Shown one piece after another: positions 14,871-21,283 of a stretch of DNA of 21,283 bases. Below the pieces are notes generated by a model. The model did no database searches. It was not told the DNA's origin and saw nothing but the letters and a program-made list of their open reading frames with translations. The stretch spans positions 1-21,283 of the forward strand of contig JBBRFB010000050.1 of NCBI GenBank assembly GCA_038225015.1, given 5' to 3'. The position numbers were made by a program, and so were the translations under genes. Within the stretch, counting starts at the first letter, position 1. Every line of letters starts with the position of its first letter. The stretch is from Schlegelella_A sp038225015. GTDB taxonomy: Bacteria; Pseudomonadota; Gammaproteobacteria; Burkholderiales; Burkholderiaceae_C.

Positions 14871-14882
14871 TGCGTTAACGCA
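14871..14882. promoter_or_regulatory. Perfect 12-bp palindrome upstream of the FNR-like gene
   Basis: TGCGTTAACGCA is fully self-complementary and lies 87 bp before the FNR-like start codon. Possibly an operator for a dimeric regulator; no known site is recognised. Confidence 0.3.
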
Positions 14883-14968
14883 ATGTCACCGGACGACGCC
14901 ATCCGTTCGCACTTGCGTGGGCACCCGCTCCTACCCTCCGTCATCTCTTCCCGCGCCAGGATTCGCCG

Positions 14969-15751
14969 ATGCTTGATATCGCCTCATTTCAAACGCACGT
15001 CGCGGCAGAACCAGAGGAGTGTTTGACGGCGCCCCCGGCACCGGTCTCGGATTCGAGCCTTGATCGCCGGCGGCCAGTTGCCATGCGCATCGAGGAGGCT
15101 CTCGGGCTTCTCGCGATGGCCGTGTCGCCGCGCCGGCGCGTCGTCCACGAAGGCGATCGCATCTATGGGGCGGGCGAACAGTTCGTCAACCTCTACGTCA
15201 TCAACTCGGGGCTGATCAAGCTAGTCAACCTTGCCGCCGACGGCAGGGAGCAGGTCGTCGGCGTCAAGTTTCGCGGCGACTGGTTTGGTCTCGACGGCAT
15301 CGCCGACGGCGAATTTGCATGCGACGCGATCGCGATGGACACCAGCGAGGTCTGGGTCATCGGCTACGAAACGCTGCTGAAGGCGTGCGCCCGGGAGCCT
15401 TCGCTCATGAATCTGCTGCATCAGGCGATGGGTCGGCAGATCGCCAGCAGCCGCGACTCGCTGATGTCGATCTGCACCTTGCCCGCGGACGCACGGGTAG
15501 CCGACTTCCTCCGTTTCCTGGCGGAGTCGCTGGCCGAGCGTGGCCTGCGCACTGATCAGATCCTGCTTCGAATGACCCGTGCGGAGATCGGCAACTACCT
15601 TGGCATGACGCTCGAGTCTGTCAGTCGCGCGCTCTCGCGGTTGGCACGAGACAAGGTGATCGCCTTTGCCGGCAAGGGCCGGCGCGATGTACAGATACCG
15701 GATATTGGCGCCTTGTCGACCTTCATTCAGCGCTGCCTGGTGGCTTGCTAG
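14969..15751 (+). CDS. Crp/Fnr-family transcription regulator lacking the FNR Fe-S cysteines
   Basis: 260 residues. An effector beta-roll (about 45-150, with EGDRIYGAGEQFVNLYVINS and FRGDWFGLDGIADGEFACDA) leads to a dimerisation helix and winged helix-turn-helix RMTRAEIGNYLGMTLESVSR (201-220). The recognition helix carries E216-x-x-S219-R220, the E--SR triplet of FNR that reads TTGAT. The FNR cysteine cluster is absent: the N-terminus has a single Cys (C18), and the position of FNR Cys122 is Trp (SEVWVI). It should therefore bind FNR-type boxes yet sense something other than oxygen through a 4Fe-4S cluster, as DNR/NnrR-like regulators do for NO via haem. CAGGA lies 8 nt upstream of ATG 14969. 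Confidence 0.87.
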   Translation: MLDIASFQTHVAAEPEECLTAPPAPVSDSSLDRRRPVAMRIEEALGLLAMAVSPRRRVVHEGDRIYGAGEQFVNLYVINSGLIKLVNLAADGREQVVGVKFRGDWFGLDGIADGEFACDAIAMDTSEVWVIGYETLLKACAREPSLMNLLHQAMGRQIASSRDSLMSICTLPADARVADFLRFLAESLAERGLRTDQILLRMTRAEIGNYLGMTLESVSRALSRLARDKVIAFAGKGRRDVQIPDIGALSTFIQRCLVAC

Positions 15752-15879
15752 TCGCTACGTCAATATCGAAGCGGACGCACTGGCCGTCAACGCTTGCCAA
15801 TGCGAACGCAATCATCGCTACACCTGCAGGAAAAGGGCGCGTTCGGCGAGGTATGCCGGGCAACGACTCACTCGCCGGT

Positions 15880-16974
15880 TCAAGCGGCAATGAGTTCCTG
15901 CGAGATGGCGATGACCAGCGTACGAGCCAGGTCGTGCAAGCCGACGCGGCCGGCGCGGTTGCTACCCGGCAATGACAGGGCGAACGCACTGTCGTCATCG
16001 ACCAGTTCGATGACGCGAAGACGCGGCTGGGCCGTTCGAATCTCGTCGACCAGGGCCGAGCAGTCGGCGCGGTCGACCGGCACGCCGGTCACGACGATGT
16101 CGGGCAGTCGATCCTGAAGCGATGCGCGCGCTTGCTCGATGGTAACCGTCGCGTCGACGCGCATGCCTGCGGACTGCATGAGCCGGTGGGCGTAGAGCCG
16201 GGTCATGTCGCGTGGCTCGACCAAAAGAACCTTGCAGCCGACCGCAATCGGCGTGCGCGGCAGAAGGGCAGCGCTGCGCTCTGACGGATCGTCGCCGCTC
16301 ACGGGTGCCTGGGTCGGAAAGCCGAGCATCAGCGTCGTCGTGTCACCGACCGATATTCGCTGTGGACTCAGACCGCTGGTGCGCGAGAGCAAAACGAACA
16401 GGTGCCAGGACAGTCCGTGGTCGTCAGCTTCGCCGTCGCGGCGCAGAAGGTGCAGCATTAGCATGGGGTGCGCGGGTATCCCCTGCATCGCAACCTCAAC
16501 ATCGATCGTCGCAGCGATGCGAAGGGCCTCTTCCGTCGCGAGATCGAGTAGCTGCTCGATCACGCCCGGGACAGCATCGACAGGCAGAGGGGTGGCGGGC
16601 AGGGCAATCCGGATGTTGCGCTTGGTCGCCGCGCCGGCCCATTCGGCGAACGTGCGCCGCACCGCCTCCGTCAGATCGAAGGCTTCGGGCAGCGCCAAGC
16701 CTTCCCCGGAGAGCACACGCGCGGCCTGCTGCAGCTGGATGCCGAGGTGCTCCAGGCGCCCCAGTTCGTCGAGTGTCGATTCGAATGCGACGTCCTCCCG
16801 CCCGGAAGACAGCCTCGCCGCTTGCCCCAGCGCCTTCTGGATACGACACGCGGCCGCTGCGAAGGTCTCGCCGGCGCTCGCAAGGATGTCGGGGGGAATG
16901 TTGGCCACGGTGAAATGGGGCCGCTGCGACGTCGCCGACGTCGGGCTGTGCTGACTGCGAGCATCGAAGGACAT
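15880..16974 (-). CDS. Degenerate histidine-kinase-like/receiver-like fusion protein
   Basis: 364 residues from ATG 16974; TTG 16986 is an in-frame alternative. About 45-100 form a DHp-like helical hairpin (LGRLEHLGIQLQQAARVLSG) with no HExxxP-type phosphorylation box. About 100-220 resemble the shape of a HATPase (LPVDAVPGVIEQLLDLATEE) but the N-box Asn is replaced and no DxGxG is visible. About 247-360 resemble a receiver (KVLLVEPRDMTRLYAHRLMQ, DRLPDIVVTGVPV), yet the phospho-acceptor Asp position is Gly and the conserved Lys is missing. Phosphorelay chemistry is thus unlikely; a scaffold or binding role is possible. An FNR-like box with a spaced -10 lies upstream. It converges on the FNR-like gene. 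Call rests on fold resemblance only. Confidence 0.6.
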   Translation of the reverse strand: MSFDARSQHSPTSATSQRPHFTVANIPPDILASAGETFAAAACRIQKALGQAARLSSGREDVAFESTLDELGRLEHLGIQLQQAARVLSGEGLALPEAFDLTEAVRRTFAEWAGAATKRNIRIALPATPLPVDAVPGVIEQLLDLATEEALRIAATIDVEVAMQGIPAHPMLMLHLLRRDGEADDHGLSWHLFVLLSRTSGLSPQRISVGDTTTLMLGFPTQAPVSGDDPSERSAALLPRTPIAVGCKVLLVEPRDMTRLYAHRLMQSAGMRVDATVTIEQARASLQDRLPDIVVTGVPVDRADCSALVDEIRTAQPRLRVIELVDDDSAFALSLPGSNRAGRVGLHDLARTLVIAISQELIAA

Positions 16975-17090
16975 GCGGGAACTCAACGCAATAAAAGTCG
17001 AACCAATGGGTAGACCGGACGGAACGCAAGAGCCCCGAATTTACCGACCCCTAGCTGAAGCATGTGTGTTCCTTTCACACTGTCGGTCCT

Positions 17091-17131
17091 ACGATATTCA
17101 ATTCAGCTATCGCCGGATTGATCTGGCGCAA
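17091..17131 (-). promoter_or_regulatory. FNR/ANR-like box and -10 upstream of the degenerate kinase gene
   Basis: TTGATCTGGCGCAA (17118-17131) matches TTGAT-N4-ATCAA with two mismatches in the right half. On the minus strand TATCGT (17091-17096) is centred 31 bp away, the class II spacing. It would start transcription near 17083, about 110 nt before ATG 16974. Confidence 0.5.
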
Positions 17132-17432
17132 CCTGTGCCGGGCCACGAACCGACGTGACGCCGCCGGGTTCGAACGCGGCGTCGAACGGGAAGTTGGATC
17201 GTCGGTTCGAGTTTGCCTCCTCTTCCGGTGATTCATTTGTCTTGCATCAGTTCCGCGCTCGAGTCTGCGGTGAGACGCTCGTCGTCCAGCCGGTCCGCAT
17301 GGCTCGAGCGGACGAGCTGAGCCTTGATCGCATACGACGCCGCTGCCCTTTACCCAGAGCTCCGGCGTTTCCCTTGATCTGACAAGTCGGGGGTCAGAAA
17401 GGGGGTGGGAGCTGCTCGAGCAACCGCGGGCG
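17132..17432. other. Intergenic stretch without a supported gene
   Basis: About 300 bp between the FNR-like box and the end of the hybrid kinase. The only structure I see is a hairpin GACGCCGC/GCGGCGTC (17157-17164 with 17176-17183). No frame gives a recognisable product. Confidence 0.45.
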
Positions 17433-17450
17433 CGGAGGGTCCGGCCTCCG
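17433..17450 (-). terminator. Possible hairpin terminator after the hybrid kinase
   Basis: CGGAGG/CCTCCG (6 bp, 6-nt loop) starts 4 bp after the kinase stop codon on the minus strand. No T run follows, so the call is weak. Confidence 0.3.
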
Positions 17451-17454
17451 TGAC

Positions 17455-19518
17455 TCATGTCTGGCTTACCGCCGCGATGGCCCGAGCAATCTCGGCACGG
17501 CTGAAGGGCTTGCGCAGCAACTCCCACCTGGCCGGCGCGTCCCGGTCTGCGTCGAGCAGTTCGGCTGAAAAGCCCGACATCAGTATCACGCCGAGCCCCG
17601 CGGTTGTGGCCTGGGCCCGCGAGGCGAGCTCCGTGCCGCGCATGCCGGCGCCGAGTGCGATGTCGCTGACTAGGACATCGAAGCCTTCGGCTCCCAGCAT
17701 GCCCAGCGCTTGCTCGGCATCCGCGGCCGGCGCCACTGTGCAGCCAATTCTTTCGAGAAAGCCACGGATGACGGCGCGCACTTCGGCATCGTCCTCGACC
17801 AGAAGCACCCGCAGCCCGTTCCGGACCGTCTCGCGCCTCGCAACCTCGGCGGGCGTGATGGCACCGCCAGATATGGCGGGGATATAGAGTGTGATAGTCG
17901 TACCGACACCTTGCTCGCTTGATAGTTCGATTGCGCCGCGCGATTGCTTGACGAATCCATAGACTGTGCTGAGGCCAAGCCCGGTGCCTCGGCCAGCCTC
18001 CTTGGTCGTGAAGAACGGCTCGAAGGCGTGCTCCTTCACTTCTTCCGTCATGCCCATTCCGGTGTCGCGGATCGACATGGCCACATAGCCGGCGGCCGCA
18101 AACTCCGGCCCCGATCCGCCTTCGTCGGCCTCTGGAAGATCCGTCCGCAGCGCAGCTCGAAAGGCGATCGAACCGCCTTCGGGCATAGCGTCGCGTGCGT
18201 TGATGGCGATGTTCAAGAGCGCTGCTTCCAGCTGGACGGGGTCGGCCAGGCAGACGGGGCTGCCGACCACTTCCAGGTCAATCTGGATGCGCTGGTCGAG
18301 CGTGCGACCTAGCATGTCGGCCAGAGAGCGGAGCAACAAGCCGACGTCAGTCGGTACGGGCTGCAACAACTGGCGGCGCGAGAAGGCAAGTAGCTTGCCG
18401 GTCAGATCGGCGCCGCGGCGGGCCGCACGCATAGCCGCCTCGACCACGTGACGACTCTGGGCGTCGCCCGACAGGGCAGGAGATTCCTCGAGCACCTGAA
18501 GATTTCCCTGGATCACCGTCAGAAGATTGTTGAAGTCGTGGGCGATACCGCCAGTGAGTTGGCCGACGCTCTCGAGCTGCTGCGAATGCGCAAGCGCTTC
18601 TTCGGAATCGGCCCGCTGCAGGCTCGTCGCGAGAAGACTCGACACCGACTCGAGGAAGCGAATATCTTCGGCGCCGAACGGCTGCGAACGGCATGAGCCG
18701 ACCAGGAGCGCGCCAATGATCCGTCCTCGGTCGGACACCGGTACGCCGACCCCTGTTTTGAGTCCGGATCCGACGTCGCCGGGCGCCACCTCGAACCGCT
18801 TCTCGTGCGCGAAGTCGACAATCGTCACCGGATGCCCGCTGGAGAGCACGAACCCGGCCGCTGCATCAGGGCGGTTGGCGACCACCGTGCCAATGGCCTC
18901 GCCGGCAAGCGTTCCGGCGCGACTCGCAATGCGAAGGTGCTTTCCGCCAGGCTCCAGCAGGAACACGGCAGTGCTGTCTGCATGCAAGGCCTCGGCGACG
19001 ACAAACGACACGCGGTCGAGCAGGACCTGTCGATCCCGAGCTTCGACAGCGAAATGGCCGAGCTCGGCCAATCGCTCGCTGTAGCGCGCCCGCTCGATTG
19101 CTTGCTGGACACGTGGGTAGGCGCCGATGTCACGTATCGACGCGACGACGAGCTGTGCTCCCTCCGACTGCAGAGGGCTAAGGGCGATCTCGACCATGAC
19201 TTCACTGCCATCCTTGCGGCGGGCGGCAAGCTCCATTTGCGTGCCCATGGGACGGGTACGTGGATCGAGCGCGTAGTCGTGACGATACGAGGCATGGCGG
19301 GCGCGTGAGGCAGCGGGCACGAGCTCATCCACAGCCAGGCCAAGCAGCTCGTCGACCGAGAAGCCAAGCAGCGCTTCGGCGGCCGGATTCGCGAGGACGA
19401 CGTGCCCCCCTGCATCGACGACGAGGAGCGCATCGGGATAGGCCGCATGGAGGGACCGGAAGATGGCGTTTTCGTCGATGGATCGGCCCGTCGGGGCCCG
19501 AGATCGAGCGGCGCGCAC
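17455..19518 (-). CDS. Hybrid sensor histidine kinase (PAS-GAF-HisKA-HATPase-REC)
   Basis: 687 residues from GTG 19518, preferred over an upstream TTG (19545) because GAGG lies 8 nt before it and it follows the regulator stop by 1 bp. PAS (about 18-135, ALLVVDAGGHVVLANPAAEA), GAF (about 155-300), then DHp with LTGGIAHDFNNLL (H327). The HATPase has N-box LLNIAINARDAM, DTGMGM, and FEPFFTTKEAGRGTGLGLS. The C-terminal receiver (about 568-685) has LLVEDDAEVR, phospho-acceptor VSDIAL (D619) and RKPF (K670). All catalytic residues are present. No membrane segment, so it senses in the cytoplasm. The GAF ligand is unknown. Translationally linked to the upstream OmpR-type regulator. Confidence 0.92.
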   Translation of the reverse strand: MRAARSRAPTGRSIDENAIFRSLHAAYPDALLVVDAGGHVVLANPAAEALLGFSVDELLGLAVDELVPAASRARHASYRHDYALDPRTRPMGTQMELAARRKDGSEVMVEIALSPLQSEGAQLVVASIRDIGAYPRVQQAIERARYSERLAELGHFAVEARDRQVLLDRVSFVVAEALHADSTAVFLLEPGGKHLRIASRAGTLAGEAIGTVVANRPDAAAGFVLSSGHPVTIVDFAHEKRFEVAPGDVGSGLKTGVGVPVSDRGRIIGALLVGSCRSQPFGAEDIRFLESVSSLLATSLQRADSEEALAHSQQLESVGQLTGGIAHDFNNLLTVIQGNLQVLEESPALSGDAQSRHVVEAAMRAARRGADLTGKLLAFSRRQLLQPVPTDVGLLLRSLADMLGRTLDQRIQIDLEVVGSPVCLADPVQLEAALLNIAINARDAMPEGGSIAFRAALRTDLPEADEGGSGPEFAAAGYVAMSIRDTGMGMTEEVKEHAFEPFFTTKEAGRGTGLGLSTVYGFVKQSRGAIELSSEQGVGTTITLYIPAISGGAITPAEVARRETVRNGLRVLLVEDDAEVRAVIRGFLERIGCTVAPAADAEQALGMLGAEGFDVLVSDIALGAGMRGTELASRAQATTAGLGVILMSGFSAELLDADRDAPARWELLRKPFSRAEIARAIAAVSQT

Positions 19519-19519
19519 C

Positions 19520-20245
19520 TTACCGTCCTCGCAGGTCGGCAACAAGAACGTAGCCGGCGCCCCGTACCGATTTGATGATCCGAGGCGGATCAGCGTCAGG
19601 TTCCAGCTTCTTGCGCAGCCGCCCTACCTGGACGTCGATCGTCCGGTCGAGGGGACCGGCCTCGCGGCCGCGGGTCGTTTCCAGCAGAAAGTCGCGCGAG
19701 AGGACGCGGCCGGGATGGCGGGCGAAAGCCGCGAGGAGGTCGAACTCGCCGGTGGTGAGCCCGATCTCACGCCCTTGCTCATCGTGAAGCGTACGCGCGG
19801 CGAGATCGAGATGAAAACCACTGAACAAAAGTGTTGCTGTAGCGCCCGACGCCGCAGGCGCGGGCGCCGCGCTCGAATCCGTACGCCGAAGCACGGCTTT
19901 GACGCGGGCCAGCAGCTCGCGTAAATCGAAAGGCTTGGTGACATAGTCGTCTGCCCCCACTTCGAGCCCGACGATGCGATCGACCGCGTCGCCTCGGCCG
20001 CTGACGATGATCAGCCCGCATCGCCAGTGTTCGCGCAAACGCCGGGCAATCGAGAAACCGTCTTCGCCCGGAAGCCCGAGATCGAGCAGGACGAGATGGG
20101 GCGGGTCCGTCGCCATGAGTTCGAGAAGTGCTGATCCCGAACACAGTTGGGTTACGCGAAAGTCATGCCTCGCCAAATAGTCGGCTAGAAGCCGCGTGAT
20201 GTCTTGTTCGTCGTCGACAACGGCGATGTGAGGAATCTTTTGCAT
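19520..20245 (-). CDS. OmpR/PhoB-type response regulator
   Basis: 241 residues from ATG 20245 (MQKIPHIAVVDDE); ATG 20266 and TTG 20278 are in-frame alternatives. The receiver has the acidic pair DD (11-12), phospho-acceptor LVLLDLGLP (D55) and YVTKPFD (K104). The C-terminal winged helix (about 135-238) contains LTTGEFDLLAAFARHPGRVL and RTIDVQVGRLRKKLE, ending VRGAGYVL. It is followed after 1 bp by the hybrid kinase, so the two form an operon and probably a signalling pair. The kinase also has its own receiver, so phosphoryl flow may be more complex. Target genes cannot be read from the sequence. Confidence 0.92.
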   Translation of the reverse strand: MQKIPHIAVVDDEQDITRLLADYLARHDFRVTQLCSGSALLELMATDPPHLVLLDLGLPGEDGFSIARRLREHWRCGLIIVSGRGDAVDRIVGLEVGADDYVTKPFDLRELLARVKAVLRRTDSSAAPAPAASGATATLLFSGFHLDLAARTLHDEQGREIGLTTGEFDLLAAFARHPGRVLSRDFLLETTRGREAGPLDRTIDVQVGRLRKKLEPDADPPRIIKSVRGAGYVLVADLRGR

Positions 20246-20389
20246 GCTCGGGGCGTGGGGCGGCATCGAACCGCGCAAGCGCGCAGCTTACCGGGTTGTG
20301 CACGCGTGTCGCGGCGCAACGGAAACCGACCCCTCAGCGAGCGAGCAGCACCATCTACAGTCGATCCTGTGCCCACGAACCGAGGGACA

Positions 20390-20408
20390 CCCGAGGCGGC
20401 GCCTCGGG
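20390..20408 (-). terminator. Hairpin after hemerythrin 2
   Basis: CCCGAGGC-GGC-GCCTCGGG is a perfect 8-bp stem with a 3-nt loop, 14 bp past the hemerythrin 2 stop. No T run follows. It would separate hemerythrin 2 from the downstream regulator/kinase operon or only partly attenuate read-through. Confidence 0.45.
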
Positions 20409-20422
20409 CGATGCGGCGGGCG

Positions 20423-21046
20423 TCATCTCGGTTCCAAGGTCTTGCGGGACCCGCGCTTGGCTACTGGCGCCGGTCCAAGCCCGACCGGCGCGGGAATCAT
20501 GTTCACGATCCGGCTGAAGAGTGCCTCGTAATCAGCTTCCGGAGGATGCCCGGTGAGCGGGTCGCAGTTGAGGGCGAACGCTTCGTCGACCGCTTCCCAG
20601 TCACCCTCCGTGAGCACCCGTTCGGCGAGGGGCAGGATTTCCTGCTCTTCGAGCGCCATGTGACCCAGGTAGAAGGCGACGTAGCGTTCGGCTGCGCCCT
20701 CGAATGCCTGCCGTCGCGATTCACCGATCATCTCGAACGCCAAGAGCGCATGCTCGAGGTCGCGAATGTTGCGCTCGCCACGGGCATGGTCTTCATCGAG
20801 CCTGTCGAGCAGATCGCGGGAAAGTGGCGTGCGCGCGCGGAGCTTGGGGAAGAGCACTTCAGACTCACGCCGATGGTGGCGCTTCTCGGGGAACTCGTCG
20901 ACATAGAAAAGCATCGCCCGCAGAGCCGCGAAGTCGGGCAGGGTTCGGTTCTTGCGATGAAGCTCGAGGAGCATCAAAAGCGAGCGGAGCATGGCCGCGA
21001 GTGCGCTGTGTTCCGAACGGATGATCTGAATGGTCAGATGGGTCAT
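20423..21046 (-). CDS. Hemerythrin (HHE)-domain protein 2
   Basis: 207 residues, soluble. Di-iron ligand pattern: RSEHSAL (H13), KRHHRRESEVLFPKL (H57/H58, E61/E63), LDEDHARGERNI (H87) and YLGHMALEEQEILPLAE (H129, E133/E134). A C-terminal tail (about 165-207) is Pro-rich and basic. Only distantly like hemerythrin 1, so this is probably not a recent duplicate. Similar HHE proteins in anaerobic regulons bind O2/NO or deal with iron under nitrosative stress; function here is open. An FNR-like box lies 59 bp upstream. It precedes the OmpR-type regulator and hybrid kinase on the same strand. Confidence 0.88.
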   Translation of the reverse strand: MTHLTIQIIRSEHSALAAMLRSLLMLLELHRKNRTLPDFAALRAMLFYVDEFPEKRHHRRESEVLFPKLRARTPLSRDLLDRLDEDHARGERNIRDLEHALLAFEMIGESRRQAFEGAAERYVAFYLGHMALEEQEILPLAERVLTEGDWEAVDEAFALNCDPLTGHPPEADYEALFSRIVNMIPAPVGLGPAPVAKRGSRKTLEPR

Positions 21047-21079
21047 GATGGGGCTGGCGTTGCCGGATCAAGCGTCGCA

Positions 21080-21283
21080 TCAGTCATCTCGGTGCGTCTT
21101 GCTGCAGATCAAGGCGATCGCATCCGCCAACACGCGGTGAAGCTTGCCTGCAGCATCGTGGAATGGGCGCTGAAGACCGGCGACACCGTGTTGCCCAAGG
21201 ATGAAAGAGACGCCGCCGGCGAGCAGCGCACCCCTGCGGCATAGACGACCAGCGGGCCCGACTGCTGGGCGAGAGCGCCCATC
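21080..21283 (-). CDS. Open frame at the right edge, unknown protein, partial
   Basis: A minus-strand frame is open from the window edge to a TGA at 21082-21080 (67 codons). It includes a hydrophobic stretch GALLAGGVSFILGQHGVAG and ends ALICSKTHRDD. I do not recognise it. A neighbouring frame starting ATG 21282 reads GALAQQSGPLVVYAAGV, also membrane-like, so a frameshifted or decayed membrane protein is possible. The 3' end contains the FNR-like box of hemerythrin 2, which argues for caution. Confidence 0.25.
   Translation of the reverse strand, partial: DGRSRPAVGPAGRLCRRGALLAGGVSFILGQHGVAGLQRPFHDAAGKLHRVLADAIALICSKTHRDD
21099..21112 (-). promoter_or_regulatory. FNR/ANR-like box upstream of hemerythrin 2
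   Basis: On the minus strand TTGATCTGCAGCAA matches TTGAT-N4-ATCAA with one mismatch. Its centre (21105.5) is about 59 bp before ATG 21046, nearly the same distance as at hemerythrin 1. The expected -10 position (about 21071-21076) reads GACGCT, a weak match. Confidence 0.6.

Noticed and set aside
17322..17390. Further TTGAT half-sites as FNR boxes
   Set aside because: TTGATCGCATACGA and TTGATCTGACAAGT have no acceptable right half (ATCAA) and no suitably placed gene.
1..21283. CRISPR array, rRNA genes or insertion-sequence ends
   Set aside because: No regularly spaced repeats, rRNA motifs or transposase-like frames with terminal inverted repeats were seen on either strand.

Overview
The window is GC-rich DNA that reads as a betaproteobacterial chromosome; order and genus cannot be fixed from this sequence alone. 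The grounds are an MsbA-type lipid A flippase beside a WaaE-like LPS-core glycosyltransferase, a tolB-pal-cpoB envelope module followed directly by a TcdA/ThiF-family gene and tandem tRNA-Lys genes, and FNR/ANR-type regulation.

Positions 1-6782 look like conserved core. On the minus strand are msbA and, overlapping it by 4 bp, an AhpD-like carboxymuconolactone-decarboxylase-family gene cut by the left edge. On the plus strand are a WaaE-like glycosyltransferase, tolB, pal, cpoB and tcdA, with GTGA/ATGA start-stop overlaps between the last three. Then come tRNA-Lys(UUU) and tRNA-Lys(CUU), whose probable promoter overlaps the tcdA stop codon.

Directly after the second tRNA the character changes. 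A terminator-like hairpin is followed by the C-terminal scrap of a tyrosine recombinase, the usual scar of an element integrated at a tRNA. From here to about 12.4 kb the content is accessory and partly decayed: a YbfB/YjiJ-like MFS transporter whose 3' end runs into the integrase scrap in another frame, a cytochrome c-FTR1 permease resembling PbrT, an internally deleted scrap of a metal P1B-type ATPase, a second MFS transporter, and a scrap of a RES-domain protein.

From about 12.4 kb to the right edge the window holds what looks like a low-oxygen or redox response module: two hemerythrin-domain proteins, a tandem-domain universal stress protein, a stand-alone ornithine-carbamoyltransferase-like N-terminal half-domain with altered catalytic motifs, an FNR-like activator without the N-terminal Fe-S cysteines, a protein that looks like a degenerate histidine kinase fused to a degenerate receiver, and an OmpR-type regulator followed by a PAS-GAF hybrid kinase. 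I found four FNR/ANR/DNR-like 14-mers (TTGAT-N4-ATCAA with 1-2 mismatches): one 59-65 bp upstream of each of three of these genes (hemerythrin 1, the OTC-like gene, hemerythrin 2), and one about 150 bp upstream of the degenerate kinase. Three of the four have a TAnnnT hexamer centred 31-32 bp from the box centre, the geometry of class II FNR promoters. This shared regulation is the most interesting pattern in the window.
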